DNA of 64,000 nucleotides. Origin: Aotearoamyces nothofagi. Lineage: Eukaryota > Ascomycota > Leotiomycetes > Leotiales > Tympanidaceae. Made by a program: the position numbers and the translations under genes. Shown here piece by piece: positions 21,100 to 33,950 of the stretch. A model generated the notes under the pieces. It saw nothing but the letters and a program-made list of their open reading frames with translations, was not told the origin of the DNA and did no database searches. Positions within the stretch are counted from its first letter, which is position 1. Every line of letters begins with the position of its first letter. The DNA is taken from positions 372,001-436,000 of the forward strand of contig JADDTR010000005.1 in assembly GCA_015345905.1 (NCBI GenBank), given 5' to 3'.

Positions 21100-22808
21100 T
21101 CAGATAAAGCACTGGCCCCATCGTCCTCCGCTCCGTGCGAAGCTTAGGCTGTCTACGAACCTGGTCAACCTGCATTTCCCCAGTTCATCTGCTCCACACA
21201 TCTCTAGCGGGAGGACTCGCCCATTGACTATGACCCTGACAAACTCCTCTTCTTCGTCGCACGCCATTTTTTCAAAGTATGCCCTCCCTGCAAATGGCAC
21301 AGTCCAGCTGGCCGCGTATCCCTGCGTTTCCTTCGTCGTCTGCAAACTCGTCTTGTTTAGCGGCTCTGTCATATTATATAGCCCCAGAGCTGCAAAAATT
21401 GACGTCATGTCATTGTCATGGCTGAAATCGGCGAACAAACACGTCTTCCTACCAATGGGAAATGTCTTATCCTCTCCATCTAAAGTTGAGTTTGTACTGG
21501 TATGATCATCCATTGGTGTATTTGTCAGGCGGGCAATGAGCTCATTGGTGAAGCCGACACCTTGCGTGGGTCCGAGGGGATTCCCGGGGCCAAAGCCATA
21601 GTACTTCCCGAGAGATTGATAGTAGTTGTATGCGTGCCATTCCGTGGTAGTGAAGAGGGCACAGAATTCCGATACTTCGCCTGTCGCGGAGGCAACAGTA
21701 GAAAAGGGGCAAAGATCCATAAGTAAGATAACCTGCCCACTAGTCAGGTTGGTGCCCGGGAGACGGGTGCTTAGGCGCTCTAATATGGGACCTGTGAAGA
21801 TAGATGCCCAGGTCTCTTGGGCTTCGTCACCAAGATGGATACCGTTTTCGAACGAGTCGCATAGCCCATGGTTGAGCGTGTTATTAGATCCTACAGCTTC
21901 ACTGATATTTAGAATGTCATAAGGATAGGTATCAGTTCCCCGAGAAGAATTATCAGCCTGACGAGCAGAGTGAAAGCCTTCAGCCCATCTTTTAGCCGAT
22001 AAAACGACACGATCTTGGCCTGATGATCGAATAAAAGGGATATGCTCCCTGGTTAGTGCATGGTATCTGTCGTAGTATGAAATGCCAGAATTTATCATCT
22101 CCTGCTCACCAAATGGCGTGAGCTGATCGGCTCCCATGTTGAACTTGTACTTTTTGAGAAATGCAAAGTCGTCTTTGAATGAATTCGCGTTGTCCTGGAT
22201 GTGGGTGACTAGATCTTTATACATCTCTCTCTTTGTAGCAGTTGGATCTCTAGCACCGTGCCGCGAGAGGACCTGGGCAAAGGTGATCTTGCAGTCGTTT
22301 GGAACATCCGTAGATATACCGGAGGAAACTTTGAAGTATGCCGAATACTGACCCCAGAAGTGCGATATGTCAGGCTGGCATTGATAGCCATCATGGACAT
22401 GGTCACAATATGGAGTAGATGCCCCCGGGGCGAAGCTGCTCTGTAGTCAGTAAATATTACTAGATATAGTATTGCAAAGATGAAGCACATCAAACATACG
22501 AGCATGAAAGAGCAAGAGCCCAGATAAAGAATAAATACCTCATGGCCGAATGAATCAACAAGGAAAGACAAGTCCTTCACTTACACCCAATAGCCAAGTA
22601 TAAAAAGGGCTAATACTACCACAGCTACGGCTACAGCTCGACGAGCGCATGCGAGACGGGTTTTGCGTAGTGTTTGAACCAGAGAAGATGCATCTAGTTC
22701 GCTTTCCCGTTCGTCACTATTTTCAAGGGATTGATAGTCGTGCTGCTGTGACCTTCTTGATAACAATGTTGCCACCGCATTTGATGTCCGTTGTACAACT
22801 GACAGCAT
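21100..22808 (-). CDS. histidine acid phosphatase, phytase-like, membrane-anchored
   Basis: Histidine-phosphatase-superfamily enzyme of the fungal phytase (3-phytase A) group. Two exons: 22808-22587 and 22440-21100, 520 residues; the intron uses a GTGTAA donor and CTACAG acceptor and keeps frame. The catalytic SRHGARDPT motif is at about residue 113-121 and the proton-donor motif SHDN at about 394-397, with YCDHVHDGYQCQPDISHFWGQYSAYF-type sequence upstream, which is phytase-like. Unlike secreted phytases it has no cleavable signal peptide: about 50 polar residues precede one hydrophobic stretch (RRAVAVAVVVLALFILGYW), so a type II membrane anchor is likely. Cysteines and N-glycosylation sites (NNT, NMT, NKT) point to a lumenal or extracellular catalytic domain. 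Substrate (phytate versus other phosphate esters) cannot be decided. Confidence 0.88.
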
Positions 22809-23363
22809 CTTGATTTAACTGACTTTGCCAACAACCTTGATTTCACGACGTTGAGGGAAGCGTGAGTTGTAGAGAACTACTAGATGTGGATGGCTTAGTG
22901 GGCTTTCCACCTGTCCTTAGAATTGTTCCATCGTCTTGCAAACCTCACATGTAGCCCTTGAAATCACAATCGTACTTCATGAGGTATTTGTTCAGACTGG
23001 TTATTGACAGTGGCTCACAAGTTTATAGTGTGACCACGTGGTAACGCCTTCTGTGCTGGCACGCTGCAGCTCGATACATAATTGCACTCGATAGCCGAGA
23101 ATGGCTTCAATTCTGCAGGCCCAACTTGGTAGCAAACTAAAATTGGTAAACACGGTAATTCTCAAGAGGTGACCTAATGTAGAAATCATTAGAATCAATT
23201 AGATCTGGGACAATGTGTCATAAAACCATAAATTAGCAACGGAACAAAAGCCCCTGTAATCGGTGTTTGCAAGTGCATTGGCTAAGCAATGCTACAGATA
23301 GTTATAATATGCAAATCAACTCATTGTACAGTCTAGAATCCTAATCCTACTCATGGTATATAT
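22809..23363. promoter_or_regulatory. intergenic, phosphatase promoter and IDH2 3' flank
   Basis: Both neighbours are on the minus strand, so the phosphatase promoter lies at its left side and the IDH2 3' UTR at its right. CACGTG (near 23034-23039) is present, the core of a bHLH/Pho4-type site, about 225 bp upstream of the phosphatase start. That is suggestive for a phosphate-regulated gene, but one copy of a 6-mer proves nothing. Confidence 0.4.
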
Positions 23364-24817
23364 CTACAAACGTGAGATGATGGCGCCAGCATACTCGTGA
23401 GTCTTAGACTTTCCGCCCAGGTCACCTGTCAAAGTCTTGCCTTCTGCAAGTGTGTCAAATATTGCCTTCTCAATGCGAACAGCATGATCTTCCAATCCCA
23501 TATGCCTCAACATCATGATAGAGCTAAGCAAGAGCGCAGTGGGATTGGCTAGGCTCTTTCCAGCGATATCTGGAGCAGAACCATGGACAGCCTCAAAGAT
23601 CGAGCACTCGTCACCAATGTTACCAGATGGGGTAAGACCAAGACCACCGATAAGACCAGCGCACATGTCAGAAAGGATATCGCCGTAAAGGTTTGGCATT
23701 ACAAGAACTTTGTCGTTGTATGGTGTAGGGTCCGTAACAATCTTTAAACATGTGTTGTCGAGTAGCTCAGCATCGAACTCTACGCGTGGGAAATCCTTGG
23801 CAACATTGCGAGCGGTACCGAGGAAGAGGCCATCACTCATCTTCATGATAGTGGCCTTGTGGACCGCCCGAACCTTCAACCTCCCGATTTCCTCGGCATA
23901 TTGAAATGCATATCGGAGAACGCGTTCACTAGCATCCTTTGTAATGAGCTTGATACTTTGCACAACACCGTCGACCACAATATGTTCAATACCCGAGTAT
24001 TCGCCTTCAGTATTTTCTCGGATCAGAACTGTATCAACATTGTCATAAGGGGTCTTGTAACCGGCGATGGACCGGCAAGGTCGGACATTTGCGAAGAGGT
24101 TGAATGTACGGCGAAGAGTAAGGTTCAGAGATACGTGACCTTTTCCAATTGGGGTCTACTTTGTCAGCATACGTATTACTATGTGAGCGAGGCTCACTTA
24201 CTGCAAGAGGACCTTTCAGTGCCACCTTGTTTCGCTCAATACTCTCGATTGTTGCATCTGGAATAACTGTCTTGCCATCCTTCAATGTGGGTGTAACATC
24301 GACAGGTTCCCATTTAATAGGTGCCTGCATGCATATGATCAGCTTTATTCTTTGATGAGGAAGGCATAACTTGTCCTCACACCGGCAGCCTGGAAGATGT
24401 CCTTAACCGACTGGGAGATCTCAGGACCAATACCATCACCCTCAATCAAACTAACTGCATAGAGTCCCTAAACTGGCATCAGCAATATTCCTCGTATTTC
24501 TGATTCAAATTGTCCTATTCGAGATATGGTATCTCCGCCATCAAGTTGAATGCATGTCTCTGGTTCCGGAATACTCACATCCGGACCTTTCTGGCCGTGG
24601 AACTTGGCAACCTTATCCTTCTTGGAGAAGTCTTTTGCATATGACCGCGACTGTAAAGAATTAGAGGTTAGCATATAGGGTAAAGACCAATGGTATCGCC
24701 ATGAGCATGAACGAGTGGTAGAGGTCATACCTGGACGGAGGTGGAGACCCATACGCCGGTAGTTGCGCGGAGGCACTGGCGACGCGCGGGGAAAGCAAAA
24801 GAACGAATGGCTAGCAT
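23364..24817 (-). CDS. IDH2: mitochondrial NAD-isocitrate dehydrogenase subunit 2
   Basis: Catalytic subunit of the TCA-cycle NAD-dependent isocitrate dehydrogenase (octamer with IDH1). Exons 24817-24731, 24650-24579, 24467-24381, 24324-24202 and 24155-23364 give 386 residues. The first 35 residues are Arg/Ser-rich without acids, a mitochondrial presequence. Family signatures: [12 protein letters not shown], the substrate loop [32 protein letters not shown], and the [20 protein letters not shown] metal/NAD segment, ending in [11 protein letters not shown]. The five-exon start-rich layout is typical. It shares a 310-bp divergent promoter with SEC5. Confidence 0.95.
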
Positions 24818-25127
24818 TTTGAAATATTCAAGGGCCAGTCCACTCTTGTAAAACTTGCAAGAGGTATAGGAAATATGGTGAAGTGGTTAGAAGAGAGAGG
24901 TTGCAGGCTTTGCGATAACCGGCAATGGTTACTTCGGCCTCGGGAATACAAATTTGCGGTCGGAGCTCCTTGTCGGCAGCCGTAGCCATGTATCAGACAG
25001 CTATATCGGCGGACTACTTAGGTGAGCGAGCGTCACATTTATTACCCGAGGGGCATACTTTCAGTGAACTCATTGGAGTTGCGAATAGAAAAAAGTTATG
25101 GCAGAAATATAACGCACAATTAAAGTC
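24818..25127. promoter_or_regulatory. 310-bp divergent promoter IDH2/SEC5
   Basis: The two start codons face away from each other with only 310 bp between them, so both promoters must lie or overlap here. A 68-codon open frame inside has no family motif and overlaps the SEC5 start; not called. Confidence 0.55.
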
Positions 25128-28100
25128 ATGACGGACTACGAGCGGACAGTGCTTGAGCACTATCAGCTCTCGACAGCGTATCCCCTTGAATGGCCGGCAG
25201 AGAAGGATCTCAGCGACGCTTCGGATGATGATCAGGCGGCCAAATCAACACGAAATGGAGTGGTACGGAGATCAAAGTCAAGATATTCGGCATTAGAGCG
25301 CTCTGCAAGCGATCGGCGCAGTCTGGTTCCCGGATCACAGAAGGGCGGAGATGGAGTCGAGAATCTCGTACAGAAGGATGAGCCTGATCCCCTTGGAACA
25401 GCAGAAAGCGTAGTACGTATTCTAAGACAGCAAGGTCTACCGGTACAGGATGATGCGCGCTTGCGTGAGTATATCGGACGCGTCAATTAGCAATACTGAC
25501 ATGAATCATCAGGCAACAGGTTCTTGCTGTCATCCACCACATTCTCGCCAGCCTTATTTCTCTCTCAAGTACATTCCACCGCCTCTACACAGTCGCTTCT
25601 GCAAGGACTCGATGTTCTATCCAAGTCGATTGATCAAAAATCTGCTTCCCTAAAGGTACTGGTGGAGTCGAACTTCGAGCGGTTCGTAAAGGCCAAATCC
25701 ACCATAGATAATGTTTATATGGAAATGAAGAATCGAGGTACTGATCCACAACAAGCTCGTCGACCACACTCTCGGCATACTAGTCGGACGAGCTTCAGAA
25801 ACAGCAGTGGGGGTAGTCAGATAGGAATGACAGTTACATCCTCGCCAACAGATAACAAGAAGAACGCGCTAGCGAAAGAGAGTGAATATGGCGTGCTAGG
25901 GATTAAAGTTCCTTTAATAGATGTCTCTGCAAAGGCAGAGGAGGTTTGGGGCCCAGCTCTAGGAGGTAGAGAAAAGGAAGAGAGTTTAAAGGTTATTGCA
26001 AACACTATAGAGCAATATAGAGAGTGTTACGAGGCAGCCGGAGCAATATCTGAAAGCATCAAGCGCAAGGATTACGAGACTTTGGTTGAGGAGTATGCTC
26101 GTGCAAAGCGTTTTGCGGATGAAGCCAGGAGACTTGGGGACAACCTGGCTGCTACTAAGGCACTACCAACAGACTCTCAAATACAGCAGATCCTAGTCGC
26201 AGCACGGATGTGGAGTGACGTTCTTGACCAGGTTGAGGATTTCAAACGTGAAGTCTGGCGTCGACTTGCCATGGTACAGTATAATAGTCCGAAAACGGAT
26301 GGTGCAGTTGGAGTTCATCAAGATCAGCATATGGAACTTATCGGTATACTTCTTGAACTTGGCGTTGAAGACAACCCCATCTGGGTGTGGTTGCTAAGTC
26401 GTTATGACCATTTGAAGAGTAAGATCCAGGCCAACTCCGATCGCTCTAAAGTGGAAATCGAGGTCCTGCGGCGACGACTTGCAAACGGTGCAAAACCAAC
26501 TCCTCGGGTGGTTGCATCTCATCTTCAATCACTAGAGCGCAAGGGCCTTGAGGGTCAGTCTGCTACTCGGGACTCTGCTGAAATCATCGAGCTTTGGGAA
26601 AGGATACATTCATTCTTAAGTGGAATGTTATCATCACAGGGGATACTCGGAGAGGTAATTGAGTTCTGGCAGACAGTTCAGGGCTTTATCGAGGGTAAAA
26701 CACAAAAAACGCTACCAATGGGACTTGATGGAGAGAGTCGCAAACACCACAGACTATCAGACCAGGGTATCATTGATCTTCAAAAAGGGACAATTGAGCT
26801 TGTAGATATGATACGGGAGAGTGTCTTTGCTTTCTTTGCTGATCCTCCAATCGAGGACATTTCCATGCTATTCTCGCCTGTACCCCCGGCCCCAGCGACA
26901 CCCATATCTGGCTCCCTAAGTCCTACTGGGCTTCGCGATCCTCGATTTACCTTCGATGCCAACAATCCACCACCCTTATCACCACGCATGGGTGAAGCTT
27001 GGGAGAAGTTTGCATTCTGGCCACCATGGTCAAACTCACTGAGCGGGGTTCACTATTTGGCAAAGCTTCTTGTTCTGGTTGGCAGTGGTGCAAGTGAAAT
27101 GGCAGCTATATCACCGGTTGTTAATGGAGACGGCGCTGCTTTGGAACGCTTGCGACATCTTGTTGGGGGTGCTCGTGAGCGCTGTGTGACCGCCATATGC
27201 GCAGCTTGGAACAAGGATGCCGAGAATATCAAAGTGCTAGAGGATTGGAGGCGATCAAGTGAAAAAAGGGATCTTACTAAGATGCCTGCAAATTTCAGCG
27301 CTTTTGAATGCGCTATTTTGTTAGGCATGCAGAAGATTCTATATATCTCTGAAGCAATGTCAAAGCTGGGGTCGGCAGATGTCGTTCTACCACCTCCAGC
27401 AAAACTTTTACAAATGGTTCGGAGTCAGTTTGTTACAACGCTATATAAAGCTTTGAGTGGTATGGTCGAGAATGCAGAGAAGGATGTGAAAAGGGCAGAG
27501 AATGAGTGGACTACAGATTATGCTGGGCTCACAGCAACTAGTATTGGCGCTGGAACAGTCAATGCTAGCGACAGAGTAAGCCATAATTCTACATCATCCC
27601 AGAAGCCGGCTAATAATCATAGAATGTCCGAATGCTATTGACATTGAGCAATCTCCAAGCCTTGCGCGTGGATATCGTTCCAAATCTCACCACCCAGTTT
27701 GAAAATGCTTTCTCTGTCAAGCTGACGGATGAGGCGAAGACAATTCGAGATGTTTTGGGGCAGATAGATGCCCGCTTATTCCAATCTTACACTCGCCCGG
27801 CTGTCGAGACACTGCGTAACATAATTCGGACAGGTATACTGGCACCAGGATGGGCTCCAGCAGCATCCGAGAAGCCAAGAGAAGTCAAACCATACGTCTA
27901 CGAGATCCTCCTAAGTCTTGTACTCGTGCATACCCAAGTCTCTACTACAGCCTCCTCTTTAACATCACAAGTATTGTCGTATCTGCTCGAGCAGACATCT
28001 CGAGAGCTTCTTGATGCCTTCAAACAGCGGACCCATTATACGCTCCCTGCCCTCATGCAGGCAACACTGGACGTTGAATTTGTAGCTCAGACCCTCACTC

Positions 28101-28303
28101 AGTACACAACTGACCGGGCTAGCGAGACGCAAAGCCAAATCTATCAGGAACTCGATAAGGGTACTGATAATGATGCGAGAGCTAAGCTGCAAGGCGAACT
28201 GCCAGAAATGCGGGCCGTATTGAAACGGTTACGTGAAGGTAGTAGGAGTGAATTTGCTTGTTTTAAGAAGTCTCGGAGGACGATTGAGAGATCCCAGACG
28301 TAG
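25128..28303 (+). CDS. SEC5: exocyst complex subunit SEC5
   Basis: Sec5 is one of eight exocyst subunits tethering secretory vesicles to the plasma membrane at growing tips. Exons 25128-25464, 25513-27575 and 27623-28303 join in frame to 1026 residues. The start is typical of the family (LEHYQLSTAYPLEWPAEKD). After a Ser/Arg linker comes the conserved N-terminal Sec5 segment with LFLSQVH, LLQGLDVL and NFERFVKAKSTID, then long alpha-helical repeats. Intron 2 restores the conserved NVRMLLTLSNLQALR run. The yeast protein is 971 residues, so length fits. No signal or membrane segment. Confidence 0.93.
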
Positions 28304-29548
28304 CATGACGATCAATTGAAACAACATATATTTATGATGCCCTTATCTCATACTTCATATACTACGTTAGTGGGCGGTCTTTCTTCATTTTTGCAAGCAG
28401 TCGCCAAAGCGATCGGAGTGTGACGATCTTGTAAAATCATGTAGCTCTCTAAAGGTAAAGCCAATATTCCGCTGCAGTGTTCTTATATAAATGTCGCTAT
28501 TTAGTCATAATACTTTTGGTGATCACTGCTCTATAAGACCCTATTTACAGATTAAACCGCAATAGTAACACGTCCTGTGTGAAGTGAAACACGAGTCATC
28601 CTCGGAGGCATGCCAGGCCGCTTTGTTATCCCGTTGATATAGATAAATAATCCTTTGTAGACCAGGCGCAGAAGATCCATTTAACAGCATTGCTGCCAAC
28701 TATCATTCATTCGTTAAAATGGCGTCGTTCCCTAGCGAGACCTAAAATATCCCCAACTTGGAGAGTAAAATCTAGATTGAATATAACGTGGGCACACATA
28801 TCTATGCATTCACACTACTTGATGATTTTAATGCTGTAGGTCTCACGTGACGTTTGCGAGAGCCTTAGAGGGGCGGCATAAATACTTCCGGCGCCGACAA
28901 AATAGGCAGGACAAGAGACGTCAAGCATTCCTGTAACTGGTTATAAAAGGGCTGAAATTTCCTGCAGCTTGTCAGTCACAAGTTCTACTTTTATTGCAGG
29001 ACGGGACTTTAGAGCTCAGGACGCAACTAGAGAACCTGTATCAACTGGTGGATAGTGTCTTACATCATTTGTACCTACCTCTTCTTGCTCCAAAACAAGT
29101 TCTTGATTTATCTGCTGGCAGATGTAAGTTTGTTAGAAGCATTGATTGTACAAGAGTCTCTTCCTGTAGGCTGCCGGAGTTTTTGGGTTCGTTTCTATTA
29201 CAGCTTTGCTTTAGTTATATATTGTAACTTGTCCAAGAATTTCGCATCGTGCACTGTCAGGAAGTGTTGCTTCGTTCTGTATAACATACGGGTTATGTGC
29301 GTCAATTATAGAGATGCACTTTAGCTCGAAAACTAATAAGGGTTTACACAACGATACACACAGCTATCCTTTTAATAAAGTAGTAAGAAATATGTATAGT
29401 ATCTTTAGAGAAAGAAGGTCCATACACGTAGCTAACTGATTTTATTAGTGGAATTTTATATACTTCCATGCACACTGTCGGATCCTGATAGTTACCCTGA
29501 GTCTCAATGTGCGAATTTTACCCACTTGTGCTCCGTCATTCCTGATAA
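28304..29548. other. intergenic, 1.2 kb between two convergent genes
   Basis: SEC5 and the MYND gene converge here, so promoter function is not needed, yet 1.2 kb is present. A TATAAAAGG sequence at about 28942 followed by a CAG-rich acceptor-like tract near 28999 and a 77-codon open frame could be a small unannotated transcript, but the frame has no motif and I do not call it. The rest is AT-rich. Confidence 0.4.
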
Positions 29549-31527
29549 CTACTCTGGATCATCAATACGCACCCACTCGAAGAAACGCTCACAACCACTC
29601 AAGTTCGTACCCATCAGCTTCCAAAACTGATCTTCGGCAACACCTATGTCTGCGCTACCTTTGAGTCTGAAAGGCCACTGCTCAATGATGGTGTGTTTTG
29701 ACTTCACCTCAAGGCCAGCTGCCTCTGCAACCTTTCTAAACTCGTGGTTACGCTGGTAGCGTGCGAAGATTCCTTCATTGTCTCGAAAAAGGTCCAACGC
29801 CATGTAAACAAGTTCGATGTCGGCACTATCCTGGGGCATTTTCGTTATCGGCCCCAAGTGCAAAAGCTGTCGGACGATATTCAGGGCACTACCTATAGCA
29901 CGATACTTGTCATCCCGTGTCTCAGTTAGATGAATGGCATTCATAAAGAGGCCGATGAGTGTTGCATGTGGGTTCTCCGTTCTGGATTTGAGTAGTGGGC
30001 CTAAAGCATTTAGGGTGTTTTCCAAACCGAGAAAGTTCGAGTCCGTGATGTTTGACACTTCGATGCGGTCAAATTTATGATCGGGACCACTCCAGGCGGA
30101 AAGAGAAAGCCTATCTGGAAGAGCCGTTACATCATATTGATACAAACTAAAGGAACACTTGAGCTTGCGAAGTCGTTTGCAGAACTTCTCGATGGTATCT
30201 CGAATGTGGAAGAAAGCCGCTCCGTGGAAGTCATTCATCGGAAGTCTGCACTTAGTGCCACTCTCCCTAACTTCACGATGAGACCATCCTAGGAGGGGAG
30301 ATGCGCTGTCTATGTTCAGCCAACGGCCGGCACTATCGAACATGGTTCTAGATGGATAATTGAGTCAGATTCAACATTATTTCAGTGGGAAAGTTCTTTA
30401 TGACAATACTTACGGGTTCGGGATATCAAAATTGTCCGAAGAAATGCCAAATGGTAATAGAACCCCGGTGTTGCGAAAATGCATTTCACCCACACGACTG
30501 AAGGGCTTAAGAGAGAGCAGATGTCGGTCCAGGTAGTCTCGTCTGTAAGGGCTCATGACGACGTCTTTGCGGCTGGCATCAGTGTCATGCATAGAGAGTG
30601 TTCCCACACAGTCCAGAACCTCCATGAATCTCATCCATTCCGACTTTCGAAGGGTGAGACGGAATGATGCAGTTCCAAAACTCCAGCTCTGTTCTACCTC
30701 AGCACCTAATGCTAAGTCTTTAAGCTTGTCACAAATGTTTCGGATCAAGGGATAGACTCCTTCGCTGACTTTCTTGTACATCTTCGATGGAATCTTAGAG
30801 GAATACCATAGGTGCAAGATGACTTCGCTCGCATCCCCACCTGGAAATCTCAGAGCCAGAAGAAGAATAACGGCATTTCGTATGACGACATCCAGGTCTC
30901 TGTCATTAATGACAACGTTGCAGTTTTCCTTGAAGGACTCGGGAATGCCATTTATGGTTAACATGATGTTTCGGGCGTCGCCAGATGCTGTTACTTGTCA
31001 GAAAACAAATATAAGAAGGGCAAGATGGAGGACTTACCAGCGAAACAGAGGTCAATGTCTTTACTGTACTTTAGACCCTCATTGTCCTTGAGATCTAGGA
31101 CATCGTACGCAGGGATGTTGCCCCAGAGATGCTTGATCATGCCAGAATTTGCTTGCTCTGCCTGATCATGGCCAAGGATCTTGAACATGGGTGTGCGCTT
31201 TTCAACCTCCCAGGCAGGACGCCAGCCATCTTTTGCTATAGCTGATCGACAGTCAGGCTTATGAAGCGGCCAGTGAGCTATCTGACACTTCTTGCTACAA
31301 TACTTAGGCAGCTTAGTTAGTCGAGATTTGATGCCGGGACTTCCACAAGGTCTTACCTTAACCAAGTGACAATTTTTACAGGTACTGGATCCTTTTTTTG
31401 GGCATGGCTCTGTTGAACCATTGTGGTTGTTGCACTGGCTTGGGGAGAGCTTCTCCATTTTGTTAGCTGCTGGCGGAGATCCTGCGAGTGTGAGGTTGTC
31501 GAGCGCGTGCTCAAGTGGTTGAGCCAT
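29549..31527 (-). CDS. MYND zinc-finger protein with DUF4470
   Basis: Four exons, 31527-31357, 31302-31038, 30987-30414 and 30347-29549, give 602 residues in frame. The N-terminal MYND finger spans intron 1; choosing the acceptor at 31303 gives CKNCHLVKYCSKKCQIAHWPLHKPDC-type spacing (about residues 50-76), which is the canonical pattern. A DUF4470 region follows (KHLWGNIPAYDVLDLKDNEG, DIDLCFAGASGDARNIMLTI and HNTVL-like RNAVILLLALRFP, about 120-200). The rest is helical with no recognised domain. MYND fingers bind proline-rich peptides; the role of these fungal MYND-DUF4470 proteins is unknown, and they are often multicopy and rapidly evolving. Confidence 0.8.
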
Positions 31528-32806
31528 GGTGTCAATTGTTGTGGATGCTCAACATTCTCGAAGTGCGGTAGAAACTATGAAGACGTGGGTGAAAGGTGCT
31601 AGGTAAGAATCGCGTTTGTCTTTTATTGCTCTTGCAGGCTGCGTAGTCTAGCATAGCCGCAACAGGTTGTTATACTCTTAGCGCAGCCAACACCATGGGA
31701 CACGCCAGCATAATAACACTTCCTAGGCAGGCTCTTTTATTTACACGGATGAACCAGCCAACGTGTTGAGATTCTCAGCTGTGAAACTACTCTTGAAGAT
31801 TTTCATAGACTCGTGCACCTCTCGCGGCTCCGTTTGCTTTATCCCCTCGTTCGGAGTTCATGTAAGGTCCCGTACCGGCACCTGCATTACAGAAGTCCTG
31901 TACCAGTTCATCCAGTGAGCTCGCAGTTTAATGATAGCTGGGAAACGCCTTCATGATATTGCTTCGCCTACTTTTGAACACTGGACTATGGAAGCAACTG
32001 GTGGAACTGAGCGAGAGGTATGATTAAGAACACTTGATTGATACTGACTACAATAACCTGGAACGTGTAGTAGAACCATGAACTCGACATGAGTCTAAGC
32101 ATTGAGACTACCATTTGGTGAGAGATTCTAGCCTGCTTACAATTCCGTGGCGGTATCGCCGCTGACAGGCTACGCTGTAGCATACTGGAGACCTTTGTTA
32201 GGTTCCATGATCTGACTGATGCAGGCGGTGACAGGCAAATGTAAGCATCGAAAAAGAACGAAAAGAGTGTCACAGTGGCCAGAAAACAGGCTTAGTATCT
32301 GTGGTGAATAGAAACAACTCAGATAAGACTGGACATGAAGCTGTCACATTTAAGCTGCAAGAGAATAGGATTATAGCTTTATACTTCTTACTAGAGGAAG
32401 TATAGCCATTTTGTTAAATCTGCCGTACTAGGTACATAGTAGAATCATAAATAGTCATATATATCAATAAGGACGTAGTTACTTCTTCGTAGATAATATC
32501 TTCAAGGCGAGAGAACATCAAAGGTTTTCGGTTTTCAGGGGTAGCCAGATTGTCAGGGGTAAGGTTACGAGGCGTGCGATGCAAGTATGTATTTCCGGTA
32601 AAGTAGTACTCCGGAGCCACCTCCGCGCGACAATCGGACATACCGCACTAAAGCACTTTATCGCGTTTGAAGCTATGGAAGCTCTTAGCAACATCGAGAG
32701 TTGGCAACATCGAGATGTGAAGAATTACTCCGCGGCGCAGCGATAGTGTAAGTTCACTCAGTTCGGAAGTTTAATTTCCATCTACGGTTTCTAACCAGAT
32801 AACAGA
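31528..32806. other. intergenic, no gene recognised
   Basis: Promoter space of the MYND gene at the left; the rest shows no supported gene. A possible splice donor (GTGTAAGTT near 32748) and acceptor (GATAACAG near 32806) just before the zinc-finger relic suggest its 5' exon once lay here, but no in-frame start joins it. Confidence 0.4.
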
Positions 32807-33950
32807 CAATTTTGCGAACCATGTGATCGGTGGTTTGTGGATGAGTCTGCCCTTGTGAATCACCTCATCCACAGCTCAAGCCACACCTACTGCGGCCGCT
32901 GCGACCGCCATTTTGTTCATCACCCGCTAGAAACGAGCACATTTCCTATTCTTCGAGTCCCAACATCTGCGACAAAGAGGCATGCAGGAGGGAGTACGGG
33001 AACGACGCCGACTTTCAAAGTCATCAGCTGCTACGGCAGCATTGGGAAGAAAGTGATAACCGTAACTATTGCCCCGAATGCCATATCGATTACGAATTTC
33101 GAAGCTTGCTCCTTGACCACCAAACGTCAGGTCCGAATCATTACTGGTGTCACAGATGCGAGCGAGACTTCGTGTCGGCTTCTTCAAGGTTGGGTCATTA
33201 CTGGCATAGTCATGAGCATGCTTGGTGCGAGAAGTGCGAGCGGGTCTTCAACTCCACACAAGATCGTCAGCAACATTACGAGACCAGCTCTAGTCATAAT
33301 TGGTGTGTGAGGTGTGATCGAGATTTCATATTCCCCTCAGCACTTGCCGAGCATGTGCGAAACAGCTCAGCGCACTTCCATTGTGGATACTGTGAGCGTG
33401 AATTTGCCGATGGCAAGAGCTTTTACAGGTACTACTACTCCCCTCAACCCTCTCGACATTCTAATGTGTTGTAGCATCGCAGAGTACATCGACATCGCGA
33501 TATTGAGTGTCCTGGTTGCGCATGAAATTCGCCTGCTTCTCTGCCATGATTATTCACTGGGAAGCAGGTACCTGCCTCACGAACCGCCGTCACCTTGACG
33601 CGAGACTTCTTGGCTTTGATGAGATATCACAGATCATAGAGCCCGATCTGCTAGACTATATTTATCACAACGGAAGAGAACAGTCTGCGAACCACAGTTA
33701 TTTCGACCATTACAACGGCAGCTACGTGTGTCCCTATTGTCCAACAGAATTTCCAGCCCTGCCGGCACTGGATCAACATCTTGCCAGTCCCATCCACGAT
33801 AGGAGGGTCTTCAAGTGCCCAGTATCTGACTGCGAAACTTCCTTCTCCTGCCTCAGTGCTGTGGCCCAGCATGTCGAGAATGCTAGTTGTAGGCAAGTGG
33901 TCTTCCAGTCTAGATCTAACTACATGGCGAAGACTACAAAAATTTCTTAG
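32807..33950 (+). pseudogene. decayed multi-C2H2 zinc-finger gene
   Basis: A run of fungal-type C2H2 fingers with repeated unit CxxCxRxF...H...SSxH is readable over 1.1 kb: FCEPCDRWF, YCGRCDRHF, ICDKEACRREY, YCPECHIDY, WCHRCERDF, WCEKCERVF, WCVRCDRDF and HCGYCEREF, followed after an intron (33429-33482) by ECPGCA and, further on, YVCPYCPTEF and FKCPVSDCETSF. These do not lie in one frame. The frame shifts by one base near 32927 (between FVHHP and HISYSSS), and a stop with a frame change follows ECPGCA near 33519. No start codon connects to the first finger. Two separate breaks make a pseudogene likelier than sequencing error, though either is possible. Proteins of this type are presumed nucleic-acid binding. 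Confidence 0.75.

Noticed and set aside
24925-25131. 68-codon open frame between IDH2 and SEC5
   Set aside because: It runs 4 bp into SEC5, has no family motif, and lies in a 310-bp divergent promoter.
28994-29324. Small open frames downstream of a TATA-like box
   Set aside because: No motif, two overlapping frames, no clear splice structure; left as intergenic.
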